A program made the translations under genes and the position numbers. A DNA stretch of 64,000 bases, taken from NCBI GenBank assembly GCA_900545925.1, contig URAZ01000007.1:1-64000 (forward strand), given 5' to 3'. Of the stretch, positions 25,222-31,747 are shown piece by piece (the stretch's first letter is position 1; the number at the start of each line of letters is the position of its first letter). The notes beneath the pieces are model-generated. The model saw only the letters and a program-made list of their open reading frames with translations. It did not search any database and had not been told where the DNA came from. The stretch comes from an uncultured Eubacteriales bacterium. GTDB lineage: Bacteria; Bacillota; Clostridia; Oscillospirales; Oscillospiraceae.

Positions 25222-27318
25222 ATGATGCGATATGGTTCACAATATTTTCGTCCGCCGCATCCCGCAAAGGAGAACTGGCAGAAGGACATGCAGAACATGC
25301 ACACGCTGGGCTTCAACACGGTAAAGCTGTGGGCGGTATGGAATACGATCGAGCGGACAGAGGGAAGCTTTGATTTTTCCGATCTGGACGAGCTTGTCCG
25401 CATTGCGGGCAGCAGCGGCCTGCGGGTCATCATCAACATTATCCCGGAGGGCGCGCCGTATTGGCTGGAAAAGGGAAATGAAGACGCGTTGTATACGACA
25501 TCGACCGGAAGCACCGTCAGCTTCACCGGCGCGGAGAATATGCCGACAGCCGGCTGGCCGGGGCTGTGTATGGACAAGCCGGAGGTTCAGCATTACGTCG
25601 AGCGGTTTATCCGCACGCTGACGGCGCATTATGCGGAAAATGACACCGTCGAGATCTTCGATGTGTGGAATGAGCCGCACCTTGAGCCGATGTTTGCATA
25701 CCGCGGCGAGATCCTGTGCTACTGCGAGCATTCCAAACGCGCGTTTGCCGCGTGGCTTCAGGAAAAGTATCAGACGCTCGAGGCGCTGAATGCCGCATGG
25801 TACCGCTGCTATACCGACTGGTCGCAGGTCAAGCCGCCCGTGCGCATGAGCACATGGACGGATATGATGGACTGGCGGCTGTTCTGGCTCAGCAATCTGC
25901 GCCGCTGGCTGCGGATCCGCGTTGCGGCGGCGAAGGCCGGCGCGCCGGACAAGCCCGTGCAGACGCATGTCGCCTACAGCGCGATCGTCGGCAACCGGAT
26001 CAATGGCGGCCTGTCCAATGAAGTCGTGGACGAATTCCAGTTCGCGCGGGAGGTGGATGTGTTCGGAACATCTGCGTTCCCCAAATGGCTGATGGGGGAC
26101 AATCAGTTTGTCTATCACCTGATGCAGACGGAGATCATTGCGGAGGCTGCGCGCGAAAAGCCGTTCTATCAGGTCGAGCTTCAGGGCGGCGCCGGACGAA
26201 ACGGCCTGCTTGGAACAGAGGTTCCGACAAAGCGTGATGTGACGCTGTGGAACTGGAACACGCTAATCGCCGGAGGCAAGGGCGTGGTCTACTGGCAGTA
26301 CCGGCCGGAACCGGCCGGTCTGGAATCGCCGGGCTTCGGATTGACGGGCTTCCAGGGCGAAAACACCGAACGCTCCCTTGCGGCGGGCGAATGTGCGCGT
26401 AAGCTCAACCATGCGTTTTTCGATGCCGCAAAGCGCGTCCTGCCTGTGAACGGCATCTATCTTTCCAGAACCTCCGAGGTACTCTGCTACTGCGATGAAC
26501 GCAGAGAGATCCTGTATGCGGAAAGCGTGACGGGAATTTACGAGGCGGCATACCGGAGCGGGATCCCGGTTCGGTTCGTGCACGCCGATTTTGTAGACAG
26601 TCTGTGGGAAGAGGGGCTGCGGACGCTTTATCTGCCGATGCCGCTTTCACTTTCTGCGCATGAGATCGACGCGCTGCGGACGTTCGCAGAACGCGGCGGT
26701 ACGATCGTTTCCGAGGCGTTCCCCGGTCTGTATGACGAGGGCGGACATCTGGAAACATCCGCTCTGGCGCTGCGGACGATTTTCGGCCTGGAGCATGTCG
26801 AGGTTCAGAACAATCCGCATGACGGCGCAGCCATGCTGTATCCGCTCGACGGCACGCCCGCGTTTGCCGGGCGCCTGTACCGGCAGATCGTCCGTCCGCT
26901 TGACGGGACGCAGGTTCTGGCAAAGTACGCAGACGGCCTTGCGGCGGCGACCAGCTGCTCCCTGGGCGCAGGACGTGCGATCTGGTTGGGCAGCTTCATA
27001 TCCGGGCATTATCACGAAACCTACTCGGAAGCCTGCCGGCTTGCGCTGACGCGATGGATGCGCGCAGAAGGCTTCGTATGCCTGTCAAAGCTGAGCATTC
27101 AGGGGACGGGGAACGACAGCCGCCTGCAATGCGTGGTGCGCCTGCTGCAGACGGACACGCAGCTCGCGCTGGTCGCAGTGAACCATACCTGCAGCTATCT
27201 CGAGGTTTGCGCGCAGTTCAGCCCGTCGTGCCTGCAGAACGCCGAAGCGGTAACGCTTTCTGTTCCGGCCTCCGACGGAGCATATATTTTGCTTGACCGC
27301 TGCGCGGAGGGCGAGTAA
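25222..27318 (+). CDS. Glycoside hydrolase family 42-like beta-galactosidase
   Basis: The 698-residue enzyme has a TIM barrel opening with YGSQYFRPPHPAKENWQKDM. The acid/base Glu is in FDVWNEPHLEP and the nucleophile Glu in FYQVELQGGAGRNG, the standard GH42 (clan GH-A) pair. A trimerisation-type domain follows (HADFVDSLWEEGLRTLYLPM) and a short C-terminal beta domain. There is no signal peptide, so it acts in the cytoplasm on an imported glycoside. GH42 enzymes usually release galactose or arabinose. In this operon it probably liberates the sugar that feeds the oxidoreductases and glycyl radical enzymes. Confidence 0.87.
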   Translation: MMRYGSQYFRPPHPAKENWQKDMQNMHTLGFNTVKLWAVWNTIERTEGSFDFSDLDELVRIAGSSGLRVIINIIPEGAPYWLEKGNEDALYTTSTGSTVSFTGAENMPTAGWPGLCMDKPEVQHYVERFIRTLTAHYAENDTVEIFDVWNEPHLEPMFAYRGEILCYCEHSKRAFAAWLQEKYQTLEALNAAWYRCYTDWSQVKPPVRMSTWTDMMDWRLFWLSNLRRWLRIRVAAAKAGAPDKPVQTHVAYSAIVGNRINGGLSNEVVDEFQFAREVDVFGTSAFPKWLMGDNQFVYHLMQTEIIAEAAREKPFYQVELQGGAGRNGLLGTEVPTKRDVTLWNWNTLIAGGKGVVYWQYRPEPAGLESPGFGLTGFQGENTERSLAAGECARKLNHAFFDAAKRVLPVNGIYLSRTSEVLCYCDERREILYAESVTGIYEAAYRSGIPVRFVHADFVDSLWEEGLRTLYLPMPLSLSAHEIDALRTFAERGGTIVSEAFPGLYDEGGHLETSALALRTIFGLEHVEVQNNPHDGAAMLYPLDGTPAFAGRLYRQIVRPLDGTQVLAKYADGLAAATSCSLGAGRAIWLGSFISGHYHETYSEACRLALTRWMRAEGFVCLSKLSIQGTGNDSRLQCVVRLLQTDTQLALVAVNHTCSYLEVCAQFSPSCLQNAEAVTLSVPASDGAYILLDRCAEGE

Positions 27319-27342
27319 AATAGGGACATCACAGATGCAGCT

Positions 27343-27366
27343 CCGCAGGCCCCTCGGGTCCTGCGG
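27343..27366 (+). other. Hairpin between the GH42 and isomerase genes
   Basis: CCGCAGG (27343-27349) pairs with CCTGCGG (27360-27366) with an inner CCC/GGG extension. No T-tract follows, so it is more likely an mRNA stability or processing element than a terminator. Confidence 0.45.
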
Positions 27367-27383
27367 AAGGAATGGAGGAAACG

Positions 27384-28070
27384 ATGAAACGTTCTGAGAT
27401 CAACAAGGCGCTGAAGGAGCTGGAGGCAATGTGCGAGACGTACAAATGCTATCTGCCTCCGTTCTGCCAGTTTACCCCTGAGGAATGGCAGACAAAGGGC
27501 CACGAGTATGACGAGATCCGCGACTGTATGCTGGGATGGGACATTACGGATTTCGGACTGGGCCGCTTTGACGAGTTTGGCTTTTCCCTCATCACCATCC
27601 GCAACGGCTGCCGCACGCAGCCGGAGAAATATCCCAAGGTCTATGCCGAAAAGCTCCTGTATCTGAAAGAGGGCCAGATGGCGGCCAATCATTTTCACTG
27701 GTACAAGACCGAGGATATCATCAACCGGGGCGGCGGCAACTGCCTCATCCGCGTGTATAACCGCCTGCCCAATGAAGAGATCGATTATGAATCCGATGTA
27801 ACGGTGCATTGTGACGGCTGCAAACGTGTTGTGCCCGCCGGTACGCAGATCAGGCTCCGTCCGGGTGAAAGCCTCTGGGTCACGCAGGGGATGTACCACG
27901 ATTTTGCCGTCGAGGCAGGAACGGGCCCCGTGCTGCTCGGCGAGGTCAGCCAGTGCAACGACGACAACACGGATAACCGCTTCAATCCTCCCGTGGGCCG
28001 TTTCCCGAAGATCGAAGAGGACGAGCCGCCGTACCGCCTGCTGTGCAACGAGTATCCTGCCGCAAAATAA
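27384..28070 (+). CDS. D-lyxose ketol-isomerase-type cupin
   Basis: The 228-residue cupin has the metal-binding block NHFHWYKTEDIINRGGG (two His and the Glu) and a later MYHDFAVE providing the last His. This is the hallmark of D-lyxose isomerases (EC 5.3.1.15), which interconvert D-lyxose with D-xylulose and often mannose with fructose. The length fits. The ATG at 27384 is preferred because GGAGG lies 5 bases before it. As the last gene of the operon it hints that a lyxose- or mannose-configured aldose appears in the pathway. Confidence 0.82.
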   Translation: MKRSEINKALKELEAMCETYKCYLPPFCQFTPEEWQTKGHEYDEIRDCMLGWDITDFGLGRFDEFGFSLITIRNGCRTQPEKYPKVYAEKLLYLKEGQMAANHFHWYKTEDIINRGGGNCLIRVYNRLPNEEIDYESDVTVHCDGCKRVVPAGTQIRLRPGESLWVTQGMYHDFAVEAGTGPVLLGEVSQCNDDNTDNRFNPPVGRFPKIEEDEPPYRLLCNEYPAAK

Positions 28071-28125
28071 CACAGCTGCTTGCCATGCATGCTTGATGCC
28101 GGAATATGTGATCACAGACCCGAAT

Positions 28126-28154
28126 CCCCCTGCCCGCCCGGGCAGGGGGATTTT
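28126..28154 (+). terminator. Terminator of the glycyl radical enzyme operon
   Basis: CCCCCTGCCC (28126-28135) pairs with GGGCAGGGGG (28140-28149), loop GCCC, followed by ATTTTT. This closes the 20-kb operon. Confidence 0.9.
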
Positions 28155-28221
28155 TCTATGAGGAAACCCAATAGAAGCAGCCTCAAAATGGTCATTTGAG
28201 AGCGGATCCTCAAAAAACAAA

Positions 28222-28267
28222 GGCATACGAACTTGGTTCTGACAACCGGGTTCGTATGCCTTTTTTT
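28222..28267. terminator. Second terminator, insulating the recombinase cassette
   Basis: GGCATACGAAC (28222-28232) pairs with GTTCGTATGCC (28250-28260), extended by GGTT/AACC inside the loop and followed by seven Ts. A run of As on the other side lets it stop transcripts from the leftward promoter at 28426-28454 as well. Confidence 0.85.
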
Positions 28268-28374
28268 GTAGATTTATTGAAAAGATGAATTTCCTTAATT
28301 GTGAAATAGAGTTATATTATACCTGAACTGACAAGCTTATAAATGCAGGAACAGCGTCTCAAATGCGGCTTTTT

Positions 28375-28396
28375 TCGTGGAGTTCATTACTCTACG
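28375..28396 (-). repeat. Left recombination site of the inverton
   Basis: From 28376 the site has arm CGTGGAGT, spacer TCATT, and arm ACTCTACG, so it is itself an imperfect palindrome with a 5-base centre, the form of a tyrosine recombinase core site. The whole 22 bases recur in inverted orientation at 29959-29980. Confidence 0.75.
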
Positions 28397-28425
28397 AGCC
28401 ATTCGCCCTACCATACTCATATTAA

Positions 28426-28454
28426 ATTATAGCACCAAGCTTGTTTAAAATCAA
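28426..28454 (-). promoter_or_regulatory. Invertible promoter, now pointing away from sipW
   Basis: On the minus strand TTGATT (28454-28449) and a perfect TATAAT (28431-28426) are separated by exactly 17 bases. The promoter lies 30 bases inside the left recombination site and at present reads out toward two terminators with no gene in between. It is the best promoter match in this neighbourhood; no comparable one precedes sipW. Confidence 0.7.
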
Positions 28455-28548
28455 TAGGTTGTGGTAAATTTGGGGCATTTTTTGAAAAAAGAAATCGGAG
28501 CGCGGATGCGGGCCCATAAATTCAAGTCAGATTCCAGCTGCTGATACG

Positions 28549-28575
28549 TTTGACCGGCGGTTCACCGCAGTCAAA
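28549..28575. promoter_or_regulatory. Palindrome upstream of the recombinase gene
   Basis: TTTGAC (28549-28554) and GTCAAA form the outer arms, with GCGGT and ACCGC nested inside. GCAGTCAAAC from its right part (28567-28576) recurs at 29783-29792 just after the recombinase gene. It could be an accessory recombinase-binding site or an operator. The remaining gap to 28655 holds only a ribosome site (CAGGAGG). Confidence 0.4.
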
Positions 28576-28655
28576 CGCGCAGTCCGGAACAGATAGGTGC
28601 TGTTGGCAAGTTATAAGCTGCCGCAGCGATTTCAAAAGACCAGGAGGGTATCAAA

Positions 28656-29777
28656 ATGGCAAAAGGCGAAAACATTTTCAAACGGAAGGACGGCAGATGG
28701 GAGGCGCGCTATATCAAAGGATGCGAGCTATCCGGCAAAATCAAATACGGCTTCTGCTACGGTAGGACGTATCGGGAGGCCAAGGAGAAGGTGACCGTGT
28801 GCAAAGCGGCGCTGCTCGATGGGAGGCCGGTTCCCGGCACAGGCTCCCGGCACCGTTTTGCATTCTACTGTGACGAATGGCTGCGTGCGCGAAAGCCAAA
28901 GGTGAAGGAGGCAACATACATTAAATATGACACCGCGATGCGAAAGCACATCAAGCCGAAGCTCGGCGGCTGCTTCCCGCTGGGGATGACGACCGGACTG
29001 ATCGACGAGTTCACGGAGGAACTGCTTTTCGAAGACGAGCTGGCGCCAAAGACCGTGCATGATGTGCTTGTCGTGCTGCACGGTATCCTGAAATACACAG
29101 CGACATTTTTCACCGGAGGATTCCCGGCAATCGAGATCAATTATCCAAAGCCCGGAAAAAAGGAAATGCGGGTGCTGTCCCGCGAAGAACAGACGCGCTT
29201 CGTTTCCTACCTGTTGGATGATATGGATACCTGCAAGTTTGGCGTGCTGCTGACGCTGTTCACGGGTGTTCGTATTGGAGAGCTCTGTGCGCTGCAATGG
29301 GGCAATATATCCTTAAAAGAACAGACAATCCGCATCGACGCCACGCTTCAACGGCTGCGCGATACCAGTACCGCTGACAATCCCGGTTCACGGACGAGAA
29401 TTGTGATCGGTACACCCAAAAGCGATACTTCTATCAGGACGATTCCCATAACAGACTACACGGCTGAGCTTTGCGAGAAGATGAATCCCCATAGTTCAGC
29501 CGCTTATGTTTTGACTGGCACAGAAAATTTCATGGAGCCGCGCACCCTGCAGTACAGGATGGAGAAATATACCCGCGAATGCGGTCTGGAGGGCGTTTAT
29601 TTTCATACGCTCCGCCATACGTTTGCAACGCGCGCCGTTGAAGTCGGATTTGAGATCAAGTCGCTTTCGGAGGTGCTGGGACACGCGACGACGACCATTA
29701 CGCTTGACCGGTATGTACACGCTTCTCTGGTTCTGAAGCGGGACAATATGAAAAAGCTGGCTGCCGCAGGGTTCTGA
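28656..29777 (+). CDS. Tyrosine recombinase (phage-integrase family) inside the invertible segment
   Basis: The 373-residue site-specific recombinase has an N-terminal arm-binding domain (KGENIFKRKDGRWEARYIKG), a core-binding SAM-like domain (residues about 65-160) and a catalytic domain. All catalytic residues are present: R206 in FTGVRIGEL, K255 in GTPKSDTS, H317 and R320 in FHTLRHTFATR, H343 in LGHATTT, and the nucleophile Y353 in LDRYVH. The start has CAGGAGG 8 bases upstream. The gene is enclosed by inverted recombination sites and points toward sipW in the present orientation. No excisionase, phage genes or tRNA lie near, so a DNA-invertase role fits better than prophage integration. 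Confidence 0.92.
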   Translation: MAKGENIFKRKDGRWEARYIKGCELSGKIKYGFCYGRTYREAKEKVTVCKAALLDGRPVPGTGSRHRFAFYCDEWLRARKPKVKEATYIKYDTAMRKHIKPKLGGCFPLGMTTGLIDEFTEELLFEDELAPKTVHDVLVVLHGILKYTATFFTGGFPAIEINYPKPGKKEMRVLSREEQTRFVSYLLDDMDTCKFGVLLTLFTGVRIGELCALQWGNISLKEQTIRIDATLQRLRDTSTADNPGSRTRIVIGTPKSDTSIRTIPITDYTAELCEKMNPHSSAAYVLTGTENFMEPRTLQYRMEKYTRECGLEGVYFHTLRHTFATRAVEVGFEIKSLSEVLGHATTTITLDRYVHASLVLKRDNMKKLAAAGF

Positions 29778-29861
29778 GCTGCGCAGTCAAACTTCTGTGT
29801 CATGCGCGCGGATACGCGCGGATATGCCGGTATTTTGCAGCCTCGGACGGCGTGAGCGGAT

Positions 29862-29878
29862 GGAGAATGAACTCCGCG
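29862..29878 (+). repeat. Third, degenerate copy of the recombination site
   Basis: GGAG, AATGA, ACTCCGCG follows the right site's order (arm, spacer AATGA, arm ACTCCACG) with one base missing in the left arm and one change in the right arm. It lies inside the segment, in the same orientation as the right site. It could be a half site, a relic of an older boundary, or a third switch position. Confidence 0.45.
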
Positions 29879-29958
29879 AAGCACTGCAGCCCAAGGGTTT
29901 TTGTTAGAAAGAACGCTTGACGTGGAGCCTTTGTGCGTGGATGGGACTTCCATCCATC

Positions 29959-29980
29959 CGTCGAGTAATGAACTCCACGA
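29959..29980 (+). repeat. Right recombination site of the inverton
   Basis: Arm CGTCGAGT, spacer AATGA, arm ACTCCACG: the inverted counterpart of the site at 28375-28396 with one mismatch in an arm and an identical (inverted) spacer. Matching spacers in inverted register are what strand exchange by inversion requires. Confidence 0.75.
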
Positions 29981-30161
29981 TGATTTTTCGCCAAAACCAG
30001 CAGATCAATCGGCGCGTGCTGATGTTCTGCTTTCTTTTCCTGGATAAAGTAGTGCCTGCTTACTTCAATAGAAAGCGGCGTGGACGGCCGGACAGATCGT
30101 CCGCTATGCCGCGCTGGACGGCAGAACCGGGAGCTCAGAGTAAAAATCAGGAAGGCATGTT
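29981..30161 (+). other. Leader region between the switch and sipW
   Basis: About 180 bases without a convincing promoter of their own and without a terminator. A weak GGACG/CGTCC hairpin lies near 30083-30103 and the ribosome site CAGGAAGG lies just before the sipW ATG. This absence of a local promoter supports the idea that expression depends on the invertible promoter. Confidence 0.5.
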
Positions 30162-30938
30162 ATGAATCGGTCGCTCAAGAAAATCTGGAATGTGATCAGC
30201 AGTATTCTGGTCGCCGTAGTCGTGCTTCTGGCGCTGCTGCTGGTCGGTGCGCGGATCGTGGGATTGCAGGTGTTTACCGTCCTGTCCGGCTCCATGGAGC
30301 CGACGTATCACACCGGCTCTCTGATCTATGTCAAAAAGGTCGACCCCTATACCATCGAGGTTGGACAGCCGATCACGTTCATGCTGGACGAGAGCACCAT
30401 CGCCACGCACCGCGTCGTGGGCATTGTCCCGGACGAGGAAGATCCCTCCGTGATCCGCTTCCGCACCAAGGGCGACGCGAACGAAGCCGAGGATGGTTCT
30501 CTCGTACATTATAAAAACGTAATCGGCACGCCGATCTTCTCCATCCCGTATCTCGGCTATGTTGCGGATTATATCCAGCATCCGCCCGGAACATACGTCG
30601 CGATCTCCGCAGGCGCAGTCCTGCTGCTTCTGGTGTTCCTGCCGGACGTGTTTGCGGACGACAAGGATAAGGACAAAAAGAAGAAGAAAGCGTCCCGGCG
30701 CCGCGGCGCGTACACAGAAGCGCGCAGCCCTGAAACGCGCAGCGCCGCTCCGGCCCCCGAGGCGGAAGCCGGAGAAAGTCTGACGGAGGAGATCCGCCGG
30801 AAGACAGACGGCCTGCTCACGGACGAAGAGATCGAGCTCGTCCGTCAGGAGGTCGAAGCCGGACGCTTCGACGCCGAAGCGGCCGCCGCGCTCCGGAAAG
30901 TCCTGCTGAGGCGGGACGCGAAGCGGAACGCGCAGTAA
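30162..30938 (+). CDS. sipW: SipW-type signal peptidase I
   Basis: The 258-residue membrane signal peptidase is of the ER/archaeal-like (S26B) class. It has an N-terminal transmembrane segment (ISSILVAVVVLLALLLVGARIV), the catalytic Ser in VLSGSMEPTYHTGS and a catalytic His in IATHRVVGIV where other bacterial enzymes use Lys. TKGDANEAEDGS supplies the conserved Asp. A second transmembrane segment (VAISAGAVLLLLVFL) is followed by an unusually long charged tail of about 90 residues, starting with a Lys/Asp-rich stretch. SipW enzymes process TasA-type matrix proteins, and the tasA-like gene follows at once. The tail length is uncommon and may dock the substrate or another partner. Confidence 0.9.
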   Translation: MNRSLKKIWNVISSILVAVVVLLALLLVGARIVGLQVFTVLSGSMEPTYHTGSLIYVKKVDPYTIEVGQPITFMLDESTIATHRVVGIVPDEEDPSVIRFRTKGDANEAEDGSLVHYKNVIGTPIFSIPYLGYVADYIQHPPGTYVAISAGAVLLLLVFLPDVFADDKDKDKKKKKASRRRGAYTEARSPETRSAAPAPEAEAGESLTEEIRRKTDGLLTDEEIELVRQEVEAGRFDAEAAAALRKVLLRRDAKRNAQ

Positions 30939-31010
30939 GCGCCCATCTCTGCAAGGGCAATGCCGCAAGGCTCCCTATACACATCATTTTATTGAAGGAG
31001 GTTTTCGCTG

Positions 31011-31652
31011 ATGAAAACAAAAAGCAAAGCCTTGCTCCTGACCCTCTGCGCGGTATTGCTTGTCGCCGCCTCAGTGCTTGGAACAATGGCGTATCTGACT
31101 TCGACCGATACGGTCACAAACACTTTCACCGTCGGCTCCGTCGCGATCAAGCTGGACGAGGCCAAGGCGAATCCTGACGGCACGCTGGTTGAAGGTGCTG
31201 ATCGTGTCAAGGGCAATGCGTACAAGCTGCTGCCGGGTCACACCTACAACAAGGACCCCATGGTCACTGTACTGAACGGCAGTGAAGCCAGCTACATCAA
31301 GATGACTGTCACCTTCTCCAAGGCCGATGCGTTGGACACTATCTTTGCTCCTGACGGCGCGAACCTGACCAGCACCTTCAAGGGCTATGACGCTGTGAAC
31401 TGGATTGCCAAGGGCAACAAAAAGGACGCGGCTACAGACACCCGTGCCTATGAGTTCTGGTACAAAGAGGCTGTCGGCGCTCCCAATGGTGATGTTGCGC
31501 TGGACGCCCTGTTTGATTCTATCACCGTTCCCGGCGAGATCACCAAAGAGCAGCTTGCCACCATCGAGGGCATGACCATCACGGTCAACGCCTATGCCAT
31601 TCAGGCCGACGGCTTTGCTAACGCAGAAGCTGCCTGGGCTGCTTTCAACTAA
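31011..31652 (+). CDS. TasA/camelysin-like exported protein (SipW substrate)
   Basis: The 213-residue secreted protein has the SipW-type signal: a basic start, hydrophobic core LLLTLCAVLLVAASVLGTMA, then AYLTSTDTVTNTFTVGSV, the TxxAxLTDTDxxxNxFTxG pattern of TasA and CalY. The rest is a beta-rich domain with no cysteine in the mature part. TasA proteins assemble into biofilm fibres; some relatives in Gram-positive gut bacteria are surface proteins of unknown role. The ATG follows AAGGAGG. Its position directly after sipW makes the substrate relationship very likely. Fibre formation itself is an inference from the family. Confidence 0.85.
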   Translation: MKTKSKALLLTLCAVLLVAASVLGTMAYLTSTDTVTNTFTVGSVAIKLDEAKANPDGTLVEGADRVKGNAYKLLPGHTYNKDPMVTVLNGSEASYIKMTVTFSKADALDTIFAPDGANLTSTFKGYDAVNWIAKGNKKDAATDTRAYEFWYKEAVGAPNGDVALDALFDSITVPGEITKEQLATIEGMTITVNAYAIQADGFANAEAAWAAFN

Positions 31653-31665
31653 TCTCTTATGATTC

Positions 31666-31702
31666 CAACAGATGAGAGAAGCACCGACTTCGACATCTGT
31701 TG
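31666..31702 (+). terminator. Hairpin after the tasA-like gene
   Basis: CAACAGATG (31666-31674) pairs with CATCTGTTG (31694-31702), followed by AAATAAAG with no T-tract. It looks like a leaky attenuator or mRNA end protector, allowing higher expression of the exported protein than of the two genes that follow. Confidence 0.45.
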
Positions 31703-31747
31703 AAATAAAGCCCCAATCGCAAAAACATCAGGGAAGGGAGAAACGAT

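Larger units (their letters stand above)
28375..29980. mobile_element. Putative invertible DNA segment (recombinase switch)
   Basis: A 1.6-kb segment is bounded by two 22-bp sites in inverted orientation with one mismatch. It contains a complete tyrosine recombinase gene and, just inside the left site, a near-consensus promoter facing outward to the left. Inversion would place that promoter near the right end facing the sipW gene, with a start point near 29,937 and a leader of roughly 225 bases. No other recombinase, phage or plasmid gene is nearby. The arrangement is that of a phase-variation switch; inversion itself is inferred, not observed. Confidence 0.7.

Noticed and set aside
8055..28070. 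Assignment of the operon to the anhydroglucitol phosphate pathway of YbiW/PflD
   Set aside because: No fructose-6-phosphate aldolase, phosphotransferase or glycerol dehydrogenase gene is present, and import is by an ABC system without phosphorylation.
28656..29777. Prophage or integrative element interpretation of the recombinase
   Set aside because: No phage, plasmid or conjugation genes, no tRNA target and no direct repeats. The only matching sites are in inverted orientation, which favours inversion over integration.
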